From positions 4,092,001-4,156,000 of the forward strand of contig NC_010175.1 in assembly GCF_000018865.1 (NCBI RefSeq): 64,000 nt of DNA, given 5' to 3'. Source of the DNA: Chloroflexus aurantiacus J-10-fl (lineage in GTDB: Bacteria; Chloroflexota; Chloroflexia; Chloroflexales; Chloroflexaceae). This document shows, piece by piece, positions 55,156 to 63,829 of this stretch. A model generated the notes under the pieces. It saw nothing but the letters and a program-made list of their open reading frames with translations, ran no database searches and was not told where the DNA came from. The first letter of the stretch is position 1. Each line of letters opens with the position of its first letter. The position numbers and the translations under genes were made by a program.

Positions 55156-56115
55156 ATGAGTTCGCCAAATCCGATAACTGCTGCACTTGCCCAACGCCCA
55201 CTTCTAATCCTCGACGGGGCATTGGCTACGGAGCTGGAGCGGCGTGGTTGCGATCTCGCCGATCCGCTCTGGTCGGCGAAGGTGTTGATCGAAAATCCAT
55301 CGTTGATCCAGGCTGTGCACGCCGACTATTTTGCGGCTGGTGCTGATGTTGCCATTACTGCGAGTTATCAGGCAACGATTCCCGGTTTTATGGCGCGTGG
55401 AATCGCTCCTGATCAGGCAATTCTGCTCTTACAGCGCTCGGTCGCATTGGCGCAGGCTGCGCGTGATCAATTTTGGGCTGACCCGGCGAATCGCGAAGGG
55501 CGTCTACGACCACTGGTTGCAGCCTCGGTAGGCCCGTATGGTGCATTTTTGCACGACGGCTCGGAATATCGCGGCAACTACGGCTTATCCGTGGCTGAAT
55601 TGATTGAGTTCCATCGACCTCGCATGGCTGCTCTGGCGGCTGCCCGGCCTGATCTCTTTGCCTGTGAAACGATCCCCTGTCTCGACGAAGCACGGGCATT
55701 AGTTGCGCTCCTGCCCGAATTTCCGCACCTGACCGCATGGATTAGTTTCAGTGCTCGCGATGGTGCTCACACCGCTCAGGGTGAACCAATTGCCGAATGT
55801 GCTGCTGAGATTGCTGCTCATCCCCAGGTGGCCGCAATTGGAGTTAACTGTACAGCTCCTCGCTTCCTTCCCGATCTCATTCGCGCTGTACAGGCTGTTA
55901 CCGACAAGCCGATTGTGGTCTACCCTAATTCGGGAGAAGTCTATGACCCGGTTGGGCAATGTTGGATTGGTACGACTGAGATTGACGATTTTGTAGCCCA
56001 GGCCAGGCAATGGTACGCTATGGGGGCACGGCTGATCGGTGGTTGCTGCCGGACTACTCCTGACCACATTCGAGCGTTGGCTGCCTGGGCCGCTGCCGGG
56101 GTGAATCATGATTGA
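55156..56115 (+). CDS. mmuM: Homocysteine S-methyltransferase
   Basis: 319 residues. LILDGALATELERRGCDL at the N-terminus, Zn-binding Cys in GVNCTAP and the CC pair in GGCCRTTPDHIRAL. It methylates homocysteine to methionine with S-methylmethionine or SAM as donor. The ATG at 55156 is preferred because GAGAG then lies 9 nt upstream; 55147 is the alternative. It overlaps the following gene by 8 bp. Confidence 0.92.
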   Translation: MSSPNPITAALAQRPLLILDGALATELERRGCDLADPLWSAKVLIENPSLIQAVHADYFAAGADVAITASYQATIPGFMARGIAPDQAILLLQRSVALAQAARDQFWADPANREGRLRPLVAASVGPYGAFLHDGSEYRGNYGLSVAELIEFHRPRMAALAAARPDLFACETIPCLDEARALVALLPEFPHLTAWISFSARDGAHTAQGEPIAECAAEIAAHPQVAAIGVNCTAPRFLPDLIRAVQAVTDKPIVVYPNSGEVYDPVGQCWIGTTEIDDFVAQARQWYAMGARLIGGCCRTTPDHIRALAAWAAAGVNHD

Positions 56116-57046
56116 GGCATGGCCGTTCGATCCTTTCGTTATTCCCTCGCCGCAGGTATTACGAGTCGGTGCATACCCACTGCACGGCGCGCCGGTTTTT
56201 CACGTCGATCCTGATCACTATTACGCCGAATTGATGCTGAAACGGGCATTGTTGGCTGCCGACCACTCGTACTATGTGCAGGCATACCCTGAGAGTCTGC
56301 CGGCACAGTGGGAACTGCTGGAATGGGGATTGGCTGAGCTACACCGTTCCTACCCTGATTGGTTCGTGCTGCGACAGCGTGGGGCAGAACTGGAGTGGGA
56401 AAATCGGCTGACCAACCAGGTGTCAACAATTCGGATTGGTGATGATCTCGGTCTGTTGCCAATCGACTGGCTCGGTCGCCAGGTGCAGGAAGATTTGCTG
56501 CTGATGGCGGTTGATGAAGCGTCCGGGCATCCGCTCATTGCCGGTCAGCTCTGCTTTCCCAACCGCTGGTGCCTCTCCGATAAGATGGGGTTACCGCTGG
56601 CCGCTATCCACGGGCCGGTGCCCGGTTTCATCGCGCAACTGGCCCGATCAACTGATCAATTGATAAGTCGATTGCAGCCGCAGCGTCCCGTCTGGCGGCG
56701 TAACTGGTCACTGGTTGTGTTACCCGATCTTGATCTCTCTCCGCGCCTCGGTCCCCTCGATCAGCAAAAGAGCACAGTAACCGCAGACAATGCCGGTGAA
56801 CGTGTCTTCTACCGTGTGGAGCGACAGACACTTGTGCGTATGGCCCGCCATCCGGTCGTCTTGTTTACGGTGCGCACCTACGTGGCCCCGCTGGCACAAC
56901 TGACCAGCAATCCGCAGTGGACGGCTGCCATGGCTCAGCTTCTCCGCCAGCTCGATCCGGCAATTCTCGACTATAAAGGAATTACCCCCTACTTGCGTCC
57001 GCTTCTAGAGCATCTGGATCGTCGACTGTACGATCTGGTGTCATAG
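56108..57046 (+). CDS. Heme-dependent oxidative N-demethylase-like protein (DUF3445)
   Basis: 312 residues. QEDLLLM, FPNRWCLSDKMG, IHGPVPGF and the C-terminal VERQTLVRMARHPVVLFTVRTY match DUF3445 proteins such as the dimethylamine monooxygenase subunit. These use heme to release methyl groups as formaldehyde. It overlaps mmuM by 8 bp, so both are co-translated. The partner subunits known for dimethylamine monooxygenase are not nearby. Confidence 0.85.
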   Translation: MIEAWPFDPFVIPSPQVLRVGAYPLHGAPVFHVDPDHYYAELMLKRALLAADHSYYVQAYPESLPAQWELLEWGLAELHRSYPDWFVLRQRGAELEWENRLTNQVSTIRIGDDLGLLPIDWLGRQVQEDLLLMAVDEASGHPLIAGQLCFPNRWCLSDKMGLPLAAIHGPVPGFIAQLARSTDQLISRLQPQRPVWRRNWSLVVLPDLDLSPRLGPLDQQKSTVTADNAGERVFYRVERQTLVRMARHPVVLFTVRTYVAPLAQLTSNPQWTAAMAQLLRQLDPAILDYKGITPYLRPLLEHLDRRLYDLVS

Positions 57047-57137
57047 TCTGCCGCACATCGCTTAGCCATACAGGCTGAGTTGCCAGACAAAGATGTGCTA
57101 TCATATGTCGGCGATGAGGCGAATGGAGGAGACGTTC

Positions 57138-57749
57138 ATGAGAGAGAATCCAGAACGGCAGACTAGAGGTACCGATCCCCGACCAGGTGATGCGGCTCAG
57201 CGACGTGACACAGCACGTACTGAACGTCTTGACGCCACAGCGTCTGCGCCGCACTGGCGACCGACATCTGCTGTCAGTGGTACTACATACAGCGGCAATT
57301 TTTCCCAGATTTTGATTCGGTGGTTACAACAACGGGGTTGGATGTACCTGATTGGTGGCCTTGTGCTCATCGTCCTGATTTTTATTCTGTCGCTGTCTCT
57401 CCTACGGGGTGATCGTCGAGAAGCACCATTAGGTGTTCCTACTGCCCCCATGCTTGAACAACCCACAACTGCTACTGATATCCAAAGTGGTACCGGCACC
57501 TTAGCTCCCACCGCAGCCCCAACACCCGCTCCGCGCTTCTTTGTGGTCATCAATACTGGCGGTCAGGGTCTCTTCCTCCGCCCTCAACCCAATCGCAACA
57601 ACCAGCCAATTGCTACGCTTCCTGATGGCACCCGCGTTGAGCAGATCGGCGATGATGTTGTCGGTGCTGATTTTGTCTGGCGACCGGTACGCACCCCCGA
57701 TGGCCTGGAAGGGTACGTCGCTGTCGATTTTCTTGCCCCGGCTCAGTAA
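57138..57749 (+). CDS. Membrane-anchored SH3-domain protein
   Basis: 203 residues. A charged N-terminal 60 residues, one membrane helix (MYLIGGLVLIVLIFILSLSLL at about 83-103), a Pro/Thr/Ala linker and a C-terminal SH3b domain (GLFLRPQPNRNNQPIATLPDGTRVE...YVAVDFLAPAQ). AGGAG lies before the ATG at 57138. Similar in plan to the SH3 protein at 29639-30889. Confidence 0.82.
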   Translation: MRENPERQTRGTDPRPGDAAQRRDTARTERLDATASAPHWRPTSAVSGTTYSGNFSQILIRWLQQRGWMYLIGGLVLIVLIFILSLSLLRGDRREAPLGVPTAPMLEQPTTATDIQSGTGTLAPTAAPTPAPRFFVVINTGGQGLFLRPQPNRNNQPIATLPDGTRVEQIGDDVVGADFVWRPVRTPDGLEGYVAVDFLAPAQ

Positions 57750-57763
57750 AACAATGTCAGTTC

Positions 57764-57791
57764 GTAAGGGCACGGTACGCCGTGCCCTTAC
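57764..57791 (+). terminator. Hairpin after the SH3 gene, repeat-family type
   Basis: Perfect 12-bp stem GTAAGGGCACGG / CCGTGCCCTTAC with loop TACG and no T-run. It fits the dispersed hairpin family with a slightly changed arm. Confidence 0.5.
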
Positions 57792-58073
57792 CGGCAACTA
57801 TCAACCCTGGTGGTGTCCCTGTGAGGTGCCGGTAGACACCCCGAAAGTGCACGCCGCCGGCTTGTCCACCACCTGAAACCGCACGCCTTTCCTGCTTCCG
57901 GTAGAGCAGTGCAACCCTGAACAAACTCGTACATACGCGAGAGTCCCCACACCGGTAATTCCCGCCCCCGGCAGGGCGGGAAGGGTGGGGGGTATTTCAC
58001 ATCATATCTGGAAGTAGAGAAGACGTGACCCGCTATCAGTGGTGTGATCTGTCCTGAAAACAAGAGCTAACCG
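57792..58073. other. Intergenic region with GC-rich hairpin
   Basis: Holds TTCCCGCCC / GGGCGGGAA with a 6-base loop (57959-57982). It could end transcription of the minus-strand regulator, but no T-run follows. No gene. Confidence 0.5.
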
Positions 58074-59147
58074 CTAATCTTCTTTCCCTCCAGAAACCTG
58101 GCGTTCCATCACCTTCGTCAGGTCAGGTGCAGCAATGGAGAGAAAAAGATCAACCAGTTGCGGATCAAAATGTTTACCCTTTTGATCGTGAATGTATTGC
58201 CAGGCTTGCTCACGACTCCAAGCCTTGCGGTAGGGTCGATCATTGGTCAGCGCATCCCAAACATCAACCAGGGCAAAGATACGGGCCGCGAGTGGAATCT
58301 GTTCACCGCGCAAGCCTCGTGGGTAGCCGGTACCATCCCATTTTTCATGATGGCAATATGGAATGTCCAGGGCGGGGCGCAGGTAAGCGATTGGGTAGAG
58401 TAACTCGTAGGCATAGGTTGTGTGGCGACGCATAATCTCCCATTCTTCTTCGGTTAGTGGTCCTGGTTTGTGCAAAATGGCGTCTGGTACGCCAATTTTG
58501 CCAATATCATGGAGCATCGCCCCGCGCCACATATTGATCTGCTCTTCTGGAGGAATATTGAGTGCCTGCGCCACAGCCAGCGTAAGTTGAGCGACTCGTT
58601 GTGAATGTCCCTCTGTCTCTTTGTCCCGGAGATCGAGGGCACGTGACCAGCCGATCAGCGTTTGATCATACGCTTCGGCAATCGCCTGGGCTGCCTGCCG
58701 GGCTTGCTCGGTCAGGAGACGCTCCTGAGCTGCTGCGCGCTCGCGCTCTTCAATTAATCGGCGGTAGCGGTTGATCCGCTGCATCGTGCGCACCCGCAGG
58801 CGCAACTCGCTCAATTCGACCGGCTTGGATAAAAACTCATCAGCCCCGGCTTTTACCCCTTCCAGCCGCGAAGCCCGATCATCAAGCGCAGTAATCATAA
58901 TAATGGGAACTTCAGCCGTCAGCGGATCTTCACGCAACATGCGGCAGACACTGAACCCATCGAGATCGGGCATCATGACATCAAGCAGGATGAGATCGGG
59001 TAACTCGGACCTGGCAGCCGCAATGCCGATTTGCCCTGATGCTGCGGTGCGGACGACACAGCGTTCACGTTTGAGCAGGCTACTTAGAATATCACGCACG
59101 TTAGGGTCATCGTCGATGACCAACACATTATAGGGTTGATTTTGCAT
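58074..59147 (-). CDS. Response regulator with HD-GYP domain (c-di-GMP phosphodiesterase)
   Basis: 357 residues. The receiver (about 7-125) has VLVIDDDPNVRD, LILLDVMMPDLDG and FLSKPV. A coiled linker (RLIEERERAAAQERLL) follows. The HD-GYP domain has GHSQRVAQLTLAVA, MLHDIGKIGVPDAIL, HHEKWDGTGYPRGLRGEQIPL and IFALVDVWDALTNDRPYRKAW. All metal and GYP residues are present. It should degrade c-di-GMP, opposing the GGDEF proteins of the window. Confidence 0.94.
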   Translation of the reverse strand: MQNQPYNVLVIDDDPNVRDILSSLLKRERCVVRTAASGQIGIAAARSELPDLILLDVMMPDLDGFSVCRMLREDPLTAEVPIIMITALDDRASRLEGVKAGADEFLSKPVELSELRLRVRTMQRINRYRRLIEERERAAAQERLLTEQARQAAQAIAEAYDQTLIGWSRALDLRDKETEGHSQRVAQLTLAVAQALNIPPEEQINMWRGAMLHDIGKIGVPDAILHKPGPLTEEEWEIMRRHTTYAYELLYPIAYLRPALDIPYCHHEKWDGTGYPRGLRGEQIPLAARIFALVDVWDALTNDRPYRKAWSREQAWQYIHDQKGKHFDPQLVDLFLSIAAPDLTKVMERQVSGGKED

Positions 59148-59968
59148 AGGCTATGATGCTTTCCGGCTTAACGGATGTCGCTGCGATGTTTATTGTAGCA
59201 TGGCGTGACGTGGTATATCGGGTTCAAATCGTACTGATAAAATTTCGGCACAACCACATCTGTAAATATATATAGCCTGGCTGTGTTCAGTGACGACATC
59301 GTAAAGCGATTGCTCGATCATCACACATTTTGAACTTCACGGTAAAAATCCTTTACTCATTTTAGACCAGTACAATTACTATCATATTACCAAAGCCATC
59401 ACGCTTTTTGTTGATAGTTCCATATCAAACAGTTTGCAAGCGGAGTGTAAGGGGGAAGACTGCGATATTAGACACCATCGCATCAACAGGCAGACAACAG
59501 CGTAACTCCCGCTTCAGGCTGTGTACCGAAAACGGGTGGCCTACGCTCATCCATACACCACTGCCGCTCTGTGTAATATCAAATCTGGTTTGCTAAAAGC
59601 CATCGCTTGTGAGTGCCCCATCACGCTGGCAGTGATCGCGACGACGGAGAACAGCATCGCCCCTATACACACCGTGGTATCACGTGCCGGCGTGGATACG
59701 GTGTTCAGGTCGGATTGCCCGTGACGCATCGTTTGGCGTGGGGAAGCCACGCTTCCCCATCCGCCGCACGCACTGGCAGGCGTGGGTCGCAGGGTGTACC
59801 GTTGCCCCAATTGTTGAAACGTCGTTGAATCGCCTGATCGTCGGGCGTCTGGGCTAAGGTGAACAACATTCGTATGAGTGAAGGCAATCCTTCACCCACC
59901 CGTTATTCTGTGCGCTATTGCCGCGATCTGGTAATCTGCGCAATATCGTGCGGTCTAATGCGATCCCA
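59148..59968. other. Gene-free region with hairpin and dispersed repeats
   Basis: About 820 bp. TGC-TACAAT on the minus strand (59192-59200) is a candidate promoter of the HD-GYP gene. A perfect hairpin TGGGGAAGC-CAC-GCTTCCCCA lies at 59739-59759. The left part is AT-rich. No tRNA or gene found. Confidence 0.6.
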
Positions 59969-60832
59969 TCAGGCTGCTACCTTCTCGCGCACCAGTTGTT
60001 CGCTAAACTCCCATAACCTCTTCGCCAGGGCTGCACCTTGCGCTGCGGCTGATGGTTTGACAGGCTTCTTGCGCACAAAATACTGCCCACTGATCTCAGC
60101 AACTTCTGGTGATGAAGCCAGGTAAATCGAGGTCGCTGCTCCATGTTCCGGCGAGAGCATGAAGGGGCGAGCAAGGCGGAAGAAGAAGGCAAACAGGCCA
60201 CGGGAGTCGGCGGCAAAATTGGTAGCGACTGCGCCGGGGTGCAGGCTGTTTGCAGTCACCCCACTGCCCTGCAAGCGACGGGCCAGTTCGTTTGTGAACA
60301 GAATGTTGCACAGCTTGGAGTCACTGTAAGCCTGGGCAATGTTGGGGCGCTGGGGAGAAGCGATCTGTGGGATTGCGATTCTGCCGGCGACATGCGCGAA
60401 AGAAGAAACGTTGATAATACGGGCCGGCGCACTGGCGATAATCCGTTCGAGCAACAGGTTGGTGAGCAGGAAGGGTGCCAGATGATTAACGGCAAAGGTC
60501 ATTTCGTAACCGTCGGCGCTGGCCAGGGGTTCTGATACAAACAGACCGGCATTGTTAACCAGGACATCGATCCGTGGGCAGCGCTCCAGAATGTCACCGG
60601 CAGCACGGCGTACTGATGCCAGTGAGGCAAAATCGGCCAGTACTAGCTCTGGTTCTGGTGCTCCTTTAGCTTCTTGCATGATCCGTTGCCGGGCCGCTTC
60701 ACCCTTGCTCTGCGAACGGCAAACCATGATCACGCGCGCTCCCATCGCGGCAAGCTCGCGTGCCGTAACGTAACCAATACCCGAATTAGCACCGGTGACA
60801 ATCACCGTCTTGCCTTGCATTATCTGCTCCAT
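59969..60832 (-). CDS. Short-chain dehydrogenase/reductase (retinol dehydrogenase-like)
   Basis: 287 residues. NAD(P)-binding TGANSGIG, VLVNNAG, catalytic Ser in IINVSSFAHVAG and YSDSK (Tyr and Lys). VCRSQSKGEAA suggests NADP preference. HPGAVATNFA fits the RDH/WWOX-like group. Substrate unknown. The ATG at 60832 has GAGG 9 nt upstream; one more ATG lies at 60847. Confidence 0.9.
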   Translation of the reverse strand: MEQIMQGKTVIVTGANSGIGYVTARELAAMGARVIMVCRSQSKGEAARQRIMQEAKGAPEPELVLADFASLASVRRAAGDILERCPRIDVLVNNAGLFVSEPLASADGYEMTFAVNHLAPFLLTNLLLERIIASAPARIINVSSFAHVAGRIAIPQIASPQRPNIAQAYSDSKLCNILFTNELARRLQGSGVTANSLHPGAVATNFAADSRGLFAFFFRLARPFMLSPEHGAATSIYLASSPEVAEISGQYFVRKKPVKPSAAAQGAALAKRLWEFSEQLVREKVAA

Positions 60833-60852
60833 CGTTACTTGCCTCATTCATA

Positions 60853-60879
60853 CAAAAACCCCGGTACATCAACCGGGGT
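60853..60879 (-). terminator. Intrinsic terminator of the rpiB operon
   Basis: Minus strand: ACCCCGGT-TGATGT-ACCGGGGT followed by TTTTT, about 100 nt after the rpiB stop and just before the SDR gene. Confidence 0.75.
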
Positions 60880-60977
60880 CTTCTCGTGTCACGTACATCC
60901 TTTTGTACTATACCACAGGTACAGGCGCTACTTGTCTGATCATGGTTCTCAGGACAAGGGTGAAGCGCAAAGTGGGT

Positions 60978-61412
60978 TTATAGCTTATCGAAGGCGCGCA
61001 ACCGGTCAATAGTGACCTGTTCCTCTGGTGGGCATTCGGTGGCGAACCAGGCGTCGAGAATTTCGCGCACCAGTTCAGGCGTTGTGGTACGCAGACTCAG
61101 TGCCAGCACATTCGCATCGTTCCATTTTCGCGCTCCTGCTGCCGTTTGTGCATCGTGACAGAGGGCTGCACGGATACCGGGCACTTTGTTGGCGGCGATA
61201 CTTACACCGGTACCGGTGTAGCAGCACACAATACCCTGATCGGCCTGCCCGGTGGCCACAGCTTCGCCAACTGCCCGTCCAACATCGGGCCATGGGTCTG
61301 ATGTACCGGCAAGTGGTCCAAACAAGATCACGTCATGACCACGCTGTTTGAGTTCGGTGATAAGCGCATCGGTCATGTAAGTCCGTTCATCACTCCCTAC
61401 AGCAATCCGCAT
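60978..61412 (-). CDS. RpiB/LacAB-family sugar-phosphate isomerase
   Basis: 144 residues. GIVCCYTGTGVSIAANKVPGIRAA keeps the active-site Cys and the anion-hole loop, and NDANVLALSLRTT follows the family. The usual GSDHAG at the N-terminus reads GSDERT, so the ring-opening His is missing at that place. Ribose-5-phosphate isomerase is likely but another sugar phosphate is possible. AAAGGA lies before the ATG. Confidence 0.88.
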   Translation of the reverse strand: MRIAVGSDERTYMTDALITELKQRGHDVILFGPLAGTSDPWPDVGRAVGEAVATGQADQGIVCCYTGTGVSIAANKVPGIRAALCHDAQTAAGARKWNDANVLALSLRTTTPELVREILDAWFATECPPEEQVTIDRLRAFDKL

Positions 61413-61439
61413 ACGACATCCTTTCCAACTGTATGGCTC

Positions 61440-61991
61440 TCACCGTCCCGGCATTGGGGAGGATGCTCCATACTGTTCAATCCTGTTTCGGAGTCGTGCA
61501 GCCAGATGTGGACTGGCCGAACCGAGGGCGGCGAGAATGAGTTCAGCTTCAGCACGATACGCAGCGATCCGTTCCGCCGACCAATGGTCAGGAGGTGGTG
61601 TTGATAGATTACTGATCCGGTCGGCCAGCTTCACCAGCCAGACTTCGTGCGGTTGTTGCTTGATACGGCGCAGGCTGTCGGCCATCCGTTCGGCCTGGGG
61701 GAGAGTCAGGTCTTTTGTAAGCGCCCGCACTCCTGCCGTGATTGCCGAACCGAAGAGCTGAGACAACTGCGCCTCGTCAGTATCAGTATCCTCAAGCACA
61801 TCGTGCAAAAGCGCACAACAAAGCGCCAGCGTTGTGTCGTGCCCTGGCTCAATCATCAGCGTTGTCGCCACTTCCAGGGCAACGTCGCATAGATGCACGA
61901 GGTACGGCCAGGTACTGCCAGGGCGCACCTGGCCATTGTGAGCCTGGGCAGCAAAGAAGAGTGCAGCCTGTACCAGATCAGGTGTTTGCAT
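61440..61991 (-). CDS. HD-domain hydrolase, small alarmone hydrolase-like
   Basis: 183 residues. ALFFAAQAHNGQVRPGSTWPYLVHL, CALLHDVLEDT (HD pair) and VKLADRISNL match the hydrolase half of RelA/SpoT, with no synthetase domain. It likely removes pyrophosphate from (p)ppGpp or a related nucleotide. It lies 27 bp from rpiB and 44 bp from def in one direction. Confidence 0.85.
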   Translation of the reverse strand: MQTPDLVQAALFFAAQAHNGQVRPGSTWPYLVHLCDVALEVATTLMIEPGHDTTLALCCALLHDVLEDTDTDEAQLSQLFGSAITAGVRALTKDLTLPQAERMADSLRRIKQQPHEVWLVKLADRISNLSTPPPDHWSAERIAAYRAEAELILAALGSASPHLAARLRNRIEQYGASSPMPGR

Positions 61992-62035
61992 ACCGGTTCA
62001 GATCAGGCCAGATGTCACGTGACGCACTACCATGG

Positions 62036-62602
62036 CTACGGAGCCTGGTCAACCGGTTGTGCGTCACGCTCCTTCGTAATATCGCGCAACGTGCTGAGAT
62101 CACGGATCCGTTCCGTGAAGAGAATCCCGTTGAGATGATCAACTTCGTGCTGAATGGCCCAGCCCAATAGATCACCGGCGCGGCGCAAGCGATGGTGTTT
62201 GCCGTTCAAATCCTGAAACTCAACTGTTACCCAGGTCTGACGCGGCACCATCCCGTACCAGCCGGGCAGACTGAGACACCCTTCGTCGCGCATGACCTCT
62301 TCCCCGCTCATCTTGACAATGCGCGGGTTAATCAACACGTATGGTTCGGCTGGTGCCACTTCAACCACACTGCCGTCGGCACGCTCCTCATATTCGGCAG
62401 GGATTTCAATAATACAAAGCTGGATGGGAATGCCAATTTGGGGCGCGGCCAGCCCGACTCCGTGAGCAGCGCGCATGGTTTCAAACATGTCGGCCACCAG
62501 TTGCTTGAGATTGCGATCTGGCAACTTGACCGGGCGACATTGCATCTTGAGGATCTTGCGATCCTCAGCATCATCAATCCGCAAAATACGTCGAATAGCC
62601 AT
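62036..62602 (-). CDS. def: Peptide deformylase
   Basis: 188 residues. All three motifs are present: GVGLAAPQIG, EGCLSLPGWYG (metal Cys) and QHEVDHLNGILF (metal His residues and Glu). It removes formyl groups from new polypeptides. An insert of about 15 residues (PAEYEERADGSVVEVAPAEP) separates motifs 1 and 2. AAGGAA lies before the ATG. Confidence 0.95.
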   Translation of the reverse strand: MAIRRILRIDDAEDRKILKMQCRPVKLPDRNLKQLVADMFETMRAAHGVGLAAPQIGIPIQLCIIEIPAEYEERADGSVVEVAPAEPYVLINPRIVKMSGEEVMRDEGCLSLPGWYGMVPRQTWVTVEFQDLNGKHHRLRRAGDLLGWAIQHEVDHLNGILFTERIRDLSTLRDITKERDAQPVDQAP

Positions 62603-62823
62603 ATGATGTGTGTTCCTTGCCCGTAGGCTTCAATCAGTTACTTCTGCCATTCTACGACAGCGTGAGGTTTGCGGCAAGGTTTCCAGATGGTGGGATGAAA
62701 GAGGGAATTACTTGCATCCTCACTCCTTTGACAAGCCAAATATCCGTCTGGAGATGCTGGTCATGACAGATATATTTGTGGTACCTTACCCACGTAAGCT
62801 GCATCTCTGGAAGCCGAGGATGT

Positions 62824-63738
62824 ATGACAACTACTACCACCCGCGTTGAACAGCCGGTTTTGTTTGCCGGTTTGACCCCAACCGATCTGACAATGTTACT
62901 TGTCGTGTTGATCTGGGGTGCTAATTTTAGCATTGTGAAGGCTGCGTTAACCGAAATCCCCCCGCTGGTGTTTGCGACGTTACGCTTTACGAGTGCGAGT
63001 GTGCTTTTAGTGGGCTTTATGTTTTGGCGTGAAGGGAAGCGAGCACTCCCTGATCGGCGCACGTTCTGGAAGTTGACCTGGATTGGTGTGGTCGGCAATA
63101 CAATCTATCAGGCGCTCTTCACGTATAGTTTGACCATGACCACGGCAGCGAACGGTTCGCTGATTATTGCTACAACGCCGGCGCTGGTTGCTTTGGCGGC
63201 AGCGTTGCTCGGTATTGAGCGGATCCGTCGCGTTATGGCAGTTGGGATTGCGCTGGCGATTAGCGGGGTGGCGTTGGTGGTGGCCGAACGTGGTCTGAGT
63301 CTCGGTGGTCAGGGATTGCTGGGTGATCTACTGATGCTCGGTGCTGCATTCTGCTGGATGATGTACACCCTCGGCGTCCGTACTCTCGGTCAGGGTCTAT
63401 CTCCACTGGCTATCACAACCTGGACGATGGTAACCGGTGTGCCGGGCATGATCTTGATTAGCCTGCCGGATTGGTCAACAGTTGTCTGGGATCAGGTGAG
63501 CCTGCAAGCGTGGCTTGCACTGGCATATTCGACGTTACTGGCACTGGTGCTGGCCTATGTCCTTTGGAATAACAGTGTGCGTGTGGCCGGCAGTGCACGC
63601 ACGGCGATCTACGGCTGCGCCATTCCGCTCGTAGCAACCCTTATTGCCTGGCCGCTCATCGGTGAACAGCCGACATGGGTGCAGGGTATTGGTGGCTTGC
63701 TGATCGTCAGCGGGGTCTTGCTGACCCGTCGTCCGTGA
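62824..63738 (+). CDS. EamA/DMT-family permease
   Basis: 304 residues, ten hydrophobic helices. LVVLIWGANFSIVKAALTEIPPLVFATLRF is the classic start of the first EamA half. The second half has LGDLLMLGAAFCWMMYTLGVRTL and AYVLWNNSVRVAGSARTAIYGCAIPLVATL. The ATG at 62824 (GAGG upstream) removes a non-family extension from 62776. Substrate unknown. Confidence 0.92.
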   Translation: MTTTTTRVEQPVLFAGLTPTDLTMLLVVLIWGANFSIVKAALTEIPPLVFATLRFTSASVLLVGFMFWREGKRALPDRRTFWKLTWIGVVGNTIYQALFTYSLTMTTAANGSLIIATTPALVALAAALLGIERIRRVMAVGIALAISGVALVVAERGLSLGGQGLLGDLLMLGAAFCWMMYTLGVRTLGQGLSPLAITTWTMVTGVPGMILISLPDWSTVVWDQVSLQAWLALAYSTLLALVLAYVLWNNSVRVAGSARTAIYGCAIPLVATLIAWPLIGEQPTWVQGIGGLLIVSGVLLTRRP

Positions 63739-63760
63739 CCGGTGTCGTTTCTCGTGGTAC

Positions 63761-63766
63761 TATACT
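63761..63766 (+). promoter_or_regulatory. Candidate -10 of the last gene
   Basis: TATACT 64 nt before the ATG at 63830; no clear -35. Confidence 0.35.
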
Positions 63767-63829
63767 AGAATGTAAATCTTTGCAACCGCCGGTACTCGGT
63801 CAGCGGTTCGTCGTGTGTTCAGGTTATCA

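Noticed and set aside
59215-59245. tRNA-like GGTTCAAATC
   Set aside because: Flanking bases do not form a T-arm and no acceptor stem could be found.
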